Assembly: GCF_020076305.1 (NCBI RefSeq)
Contig: NZ_JAIQXE010000004.1
Coordinates: forward strand, 248,001-312,000
Direction of reading: 5' to 3'
Length of the DNA stretch: 64,000 nt
DNA from: Flavihumibacter profundi
GTDB lineage: Bacteria > Bacteroidota > Bacteroidia > Chitinophagales > Chitinophagaceae
Part shown: one piece after another, positions 61,039-64,000 of the stretch
How positions within the stretch are numbered: position 1 is the stretch's first letter
Layout: every line of letters begins with the position of its first letter
Made by a program: the position numbers and the translations under genes
Notes under the pieces: model-generated
Told to the model about the DNA's origin: nothing
The model's input: only the letters and a program-made list of their open reading frames with translations
Databases searched by the model: none

Positions 61039-63438
61039 TTAAGGTTTCTTAACATCAAAATAAACCACTTTACTTCCAGTCTTCCCATCTGCTGTCAGTC
61101 CCTGAATAACTACTGCATATTTTCCATGTATATCAGAACTATAAAAAACAATTTCCTGTTTACCATTTTTATTGGTTTTAACCTCAGGATTCCAATACAA
61201 TAAATTCCTGAAATCTGGCAACCTGCCATCGACCTGTTGTTGCGTTTCATAAACCGGCGAATAAAATTCCCTCTGCATTTGCAATCCTTCATAATCAATT
61301 ACAACAGCGTGTGGATCAATTTCATATCCCTCCAGGTTACCTGAGTAAGTCACAAAATTAACTATTCCCTCAAAAGCGGTATTGCCAAGGTAATACCTAT
61401 TCGAAACGACTTCCAGTTTTCGTATCTTTAAAGGGTCATAATTCAGGAATTTATTCATATCAAATACAGGTACCCCATCAATCAATACTAAAGGATCTGC
61501 TTCAAAATAAACTACTCCTGCCCCGTTTAAAACATGCAGGTGAAATTCACCATTTTTCTTCCTTACATTAACCTGCACTACATATTCCCGCAATACCTCT
61601 TCCATGGTTGTGAACCGAACATAATTATCCAATAGATAGGTTGCATCAGGTTTATAATAAAAAGCTGTTGTATCGACATTGGGATACGCAAATAATTTCT
61701 GTTTACTCCCATTGTACGCACCCTGCACCTGCAGGCCAATATTATGGTTAGCCAATGCGCCGGCAGGTAATTTTAACAATGAGAATCCAGGAAGACCAGA
61801 GCCTGAATATTTTTCAGAAAATGGCTTCACTATCTCAATATTATAAATACTGTCAAGCCGGCTATTTGTCTGAACAATAACCTCTCCTCTATTATAAAAA
61901 TCTGCCAGTTCAAACTTTATATGGCCCTCATTATCGCTTACAGATGAGCGGAATTGTGTTCTTGTACCGGGTACAGATAAATAGCAATTAACCAGTTTTG
62001 CCGGCAAACCAGTAACCGTATTTGTTATATTTCCCGTAACAATATGACCTGTATATTCGGGAATAAATTCAAACATGGATTTCTTTTGCTGAAGAATATC
62101 TTCCCAGCGGAACCTGCGCCAGCCAAGGGTCAGCATGAGGTTATCTATTGCTTCTCCTGTGCCAACGCCATTACTATTAAAATAAAATCCGGGAGATTCT
62201 ATTTTTCCTTCCAGGTCAGAACTTAACCACAGATAATTGTTTATATCAATATCACTTATTCCCTGCAGGGAATCAATTAGATAAACTGCCATGGACATAT
62301 TGGCCAGAACCGGTTTCCCATCATTGCCAACAGATGAAATATCTACTTTTATTTTTTTTCGTAAATCATAGCCCGGCGCATCTAAAGTCGCACCTGCCTG
62401 AAAAATTTGCTGAGGGTATTTAAAATATAACCGCTCGCATACGGGCCTTCTTTTCTCATCGAAAACCGTTAAATGATTAATACCATCCCCCAATTTGTTT
62501 TTATTGATCAAAAATATCGCAGCGCCATCCTGAATTCTGCCGCTTAACGACAACTTTACAATACTCCGGGTGTGCGCAAACAGGTATACTCCGGATGATA
62601 AGGAATTTCCGGATGGTTGCTGAACTGTAATTTTAATTTGGTTACTATCCGCTTCTTCGAGGTGCATGACATAGCCATTATTAAAGGCTGCCGGCAATTC
62701 CTGCACAATTTTCTTTCCATTTGAAAATGTCAAAACAGCTTTATAAGTCTGGCCCATTTCAGGTGTCAGCATAAAATTGCCGATACCGAATTTTAGCGGT
62801 TCACATTTTACAATAGTATCGGCTTTATTATTAAGGATAACGCCCTCACATTGTGCACCCTTGCCAGCCTGGTCTACTACCCTAAAAGCAATTTTGCTCT
62901 GGATACCATTAACAAGATTGCCCCCTTCAGGAAAGAATTTTACATCAAAGCTATCTTTTTGCACAGGCGGTTCATCAACATATATTTTTTGGGAATTAAC
63001 AATTGTAACTGGTTTTTCAAAGAAATAATCAGCTCCAAAGTTTTTCATCCAATTAGTGTAGGCACGTAGCTTATAATTGCCCGAAATCAAAGAGAAAGGC
63101 AAATACAAAGAACCGTTACCAAAACCTTCTGATATTGATATTTTAGCCTGCAATACAGGCTTGTTTTTAGTATCAAGTACTTCTACATAGGCCACTTTAC
63201 TTATTCCAAGCGGAGCATGAAAAAAGGCATCTACAGCATATATTTTAAACCAGCAAATTTCCCCGGCCAGGTAAAATTCCTTGTCAGTATGCAAATAAAT
63301 CTTTTCCTGTAACTGATTTTGCCGGTATGCGTCAAACTGACTTTGCAATGAATCCTGCATAGTTGTTTGTGCAAGCATATGCATTACAAATAAATTTGTA
63401 AAAATAAATACAGAAAACATTTTGGCAGCGTAGGTCAT
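61039..63438 (-). CDS. Large exported MG2/TonB-plug-like protein
   Basis: A 799-residue exported protein (signal peptide with MFSVFIFTNLFVMHMLAQ). The N-terminal half has macroglobulin-like (MG2) segments: EKIYLHTDKEFYLAGEICWFKIYAVDA (in blocks) and NGSLYLPFSLISGNYKLRAYTNWM. Further on, NVRKKNGEFHLHV and FEADPLVLIDGVPVFDMNKFLNYDPLKIRKLEVV (in blocks) match the plug part of Bacteroidota TonB-linked surface proteins. In this phylum such proteins are large, exported and lie beside DUF4249 genes. No beta-barrel follows, so it is not a full TonB receptor. It follows the DUF4249 gene by 15 bases. Confidence 0.8.
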   Translation of the reverse strand: MTYAAKMFSVFIFTNLFVMHMLAQTTMQDSLQSQFDAYRQNQLQEKIYLHTDKEFYLAGEICWFKIYAVDAFFHAPLGISKVAYVEVLDTKNKPVLQAKISISEGFGNGSLYLPFSLISGNYKLRAYTNWMKNFGADYFFEKPVTIVNSQKIYVDEPPVQKDSFDVKFFPEGGNLVNGIQSKIAFRVVDQAGKGAQCEGVILNNKADTIVKCEPLKFGIGNFMLTPEMGQTYKAVLTFSNGKKIVQELPAAFNNGYVMHLEEADSNQIKITVQQPSGNSLSSGVYLFAHTRSIVKLSLSGRIQDGAAIFLINKNKLGDGINHLTVFDEKRRPVCERLYFKYPQQIFQAGATLDAPGYDLRKKIKVDISSVGNDGKPVLANMSMAVYLIDSLQGISDIDINNYLWLSSDLEGKIESPGFYFNSNGVGTGEAIDNLMLTLGWRRFRWEDILQQKKSMFEFIPEYTGHIVTGNITNTVTGLPAKLVNCYLSVPGTRTQFRSSVSDNEGHIKFELADFYNRGEVIVQTNSRLDSIYNIEIVKPFSEKYSGSGLPGFSLLKLPAGALANHNIGLQVQGAYNGSKQKLFAYPNVDTTAFYYKPDATYLLDNYVRFTTMEEVLREYVVQVNVRKKNGEFHLHVLNGAGVVYFEADPLVLIDGVPVFDMNKFLNYDPLKIRKLEVVSNRYYLGNTAFEGIVNFVTYSGNLEGYEIDPHAVVIDYEGLQMQREFYSPVYETQQQVDGRLPDFRNLLYWNPEVKTNKNGKQEIVFYSSDIHGKYAVVIQGLTADGKTGSKVVYFDVKKP

Positions 63439-63453
63439 AAATAATTTTTATAC

Positions 63454-64000
63454 TTACCTGGGCCAGAAAGATGGCCTGGTAGTGGTACCACCATTCATTG
63501 TACAATCCACACACTTCGGATCAGCCGCCATAAAGGTTACAATCCCGGTTGGACAGGGGCCATTTACACAGGGAGGTACACTAGTAGGAATTAACCCTAT
63601 TCCACTTGCTTTGATTGCTGCACTTGTATTATCAAGAGTATCCTGTTTGCAAAATGGCTCTTCATAATTCCAATCGGGTACTTCTTTATTACTTATAAAG
63701 ATCCTCTTTTCCTGGAAAGGGCAAATAGTGACATATCCAATAACCAGCTCGCTGGAATTGCTGACACAATGGATATTACCAATAAGCTCAGAAGGCTGTG
63801 CATCAAAAACAGATCCTGTTTTCTCTGTATTTTTTTTCATTCTTTCCAGGAATTCGTAACCCTCCTTGCTCCAGCTGTATTGTTTTACATTAATGCTATA
63901 CAAAACACTCAATTTATCAGAACCAGGTGGAATAAATACAATTGGGTGGTGAACTACATCTTTACTAAGTTTAGCTGTAGAAGCGATTAAGATGCCGGAA
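63454..64000 (-). CDS. DUF4249 family protein (5' end beyond window)
   Basis: The C-terminal ~181 residues of a longer protein; the frame is open to the right edge (SGILIASTAKLSK at the edge, then PPGSDKLSVLYSINVKQYSWSK in blocks), so the apparent start at 63912 is not real. WSKEGYEFLERMKKNTEKTGS, FDAQPSELIGNIH, RIFISNKEVPDW and the ending KCVDCTMNGGTTTRPSFWP are typical of DUF4249, an exported lipoprotein-type family of Bacteroidota. DUF4249 genes are usually paired with TonB-linked surface proteins, as here. Function unknown. Confidence 0.85.
   Translation of the reverse strand, partial: SGILIASTAKLSKDVVHHPIVFIPPGSDKLSVLYSINVKQYSWSKEGYEFLERMKKNTEKTGSVFDAQPSELIGNIHCVSNSSELVIGYVTICPFQEKRIFISNKEVPDWNYEEPFCKQDTLDNTSAAIKASGIGLIPTSVPPCVNGPCPTGIVTFMAADPKCVDCTMNGGTTTRPSFWPR

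Noticed and set aside
1-64000. CRISPR array, tRNA or rRNA genes
   Set aside because: I looked for regularly spaced repeats and cloverleaf or rRNA-like segments and saw none.

Overview
The window looks like a chromosome segment of a Bacteroidota member, probably from the Chitinophagales. The signs are many exported proteins whose signal peptides end in AQ, lipoproteins, a DUF4249 protein next to a large exported MG2/plug protein, ThuA and PVC-type cytochrome proteins, and promoter boxes of the TAnnTTTG type. GC content looks moderate and even. I see no rRNA, tRNA or CRISPR array.

Layout. 1-6.4 kb (minus strand): the 5' part of a GH31 glycosidase, a fatty-acid hydroxylase/PhyH pair, and a family 2 encapsulin shell gene overlapping its cysteine desulfurase cargo gene. 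6.6-16 kb: a glycoside-hydrolase-like protein, a TauE/SafE permease (plus strand), and a minus-strand sugar group (GH36 alpha-galactosidase, serine hydrolase, ThuA, two sugar-isomerase-like proteins). 16.1-32.2 kb: a tight plus-strand run of 14 genes, nearly all with signal peptides. It holds RidA, three Tat-exported SelA-like PLP enzymes, three cog3964-type amidohydrolases, two sugar-dehydrogenase/cytochrome c lipoproteins, an SMP-30 lactonase, an RraA-like aldolase, a BASS transporter, an NTF2-like protein and a CBM9-like protein. ppdK follows.

35-43 kb (minus): an operon for a GltD-like FAD/ferredoxin oxidoreductase, pyruvate:ferredoxin oxidoreductase (nifJ), a dihydroorotate-dehydrogenase-like protein and formate-THF ligase (fhs). 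43.2-53.4 kb: a complete [NiFe]-hydrogenase locus. The structural genes are on the minus strand; a small membrane protein and hypA, B, F, C, D, E are on the plus strand. The small subunit has the six-cysteine set of oxygen-tolerant enzymes at exactly the expected spacing. An 18-bp near-palindrome lies at the same distance from a predicted promoter box in front of both the hydrogenase and the nifJ operons, which suggests one regulator. 53.4-64 kb: a PVC-type cytochrome protein with an isomerase, a ceramidase-like hydrolase, an exported DsrE-like protein, a gene interrupted by a stop codon, a 700-bp repeat-rich gap with a probable transposase scar, and an MG2/DUF4249 pair.

The main candidate for an undescribed system is the 16-32 kb operon. 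The gene set can be read as an extracytoplasmic, non-phosphorylated route that oxidises an (N-acetyl) amino sugar, opens the lactone, deacylates it, removes ammonia with a PLP enzyme, cleaves the keto-deoxy acid to pyruvate and imports the product. The substrate and order of steps are inference. The encapsulin-desulfurase pair belongs to a known system, but its cargo has a clear internal repeat in the targeting region.
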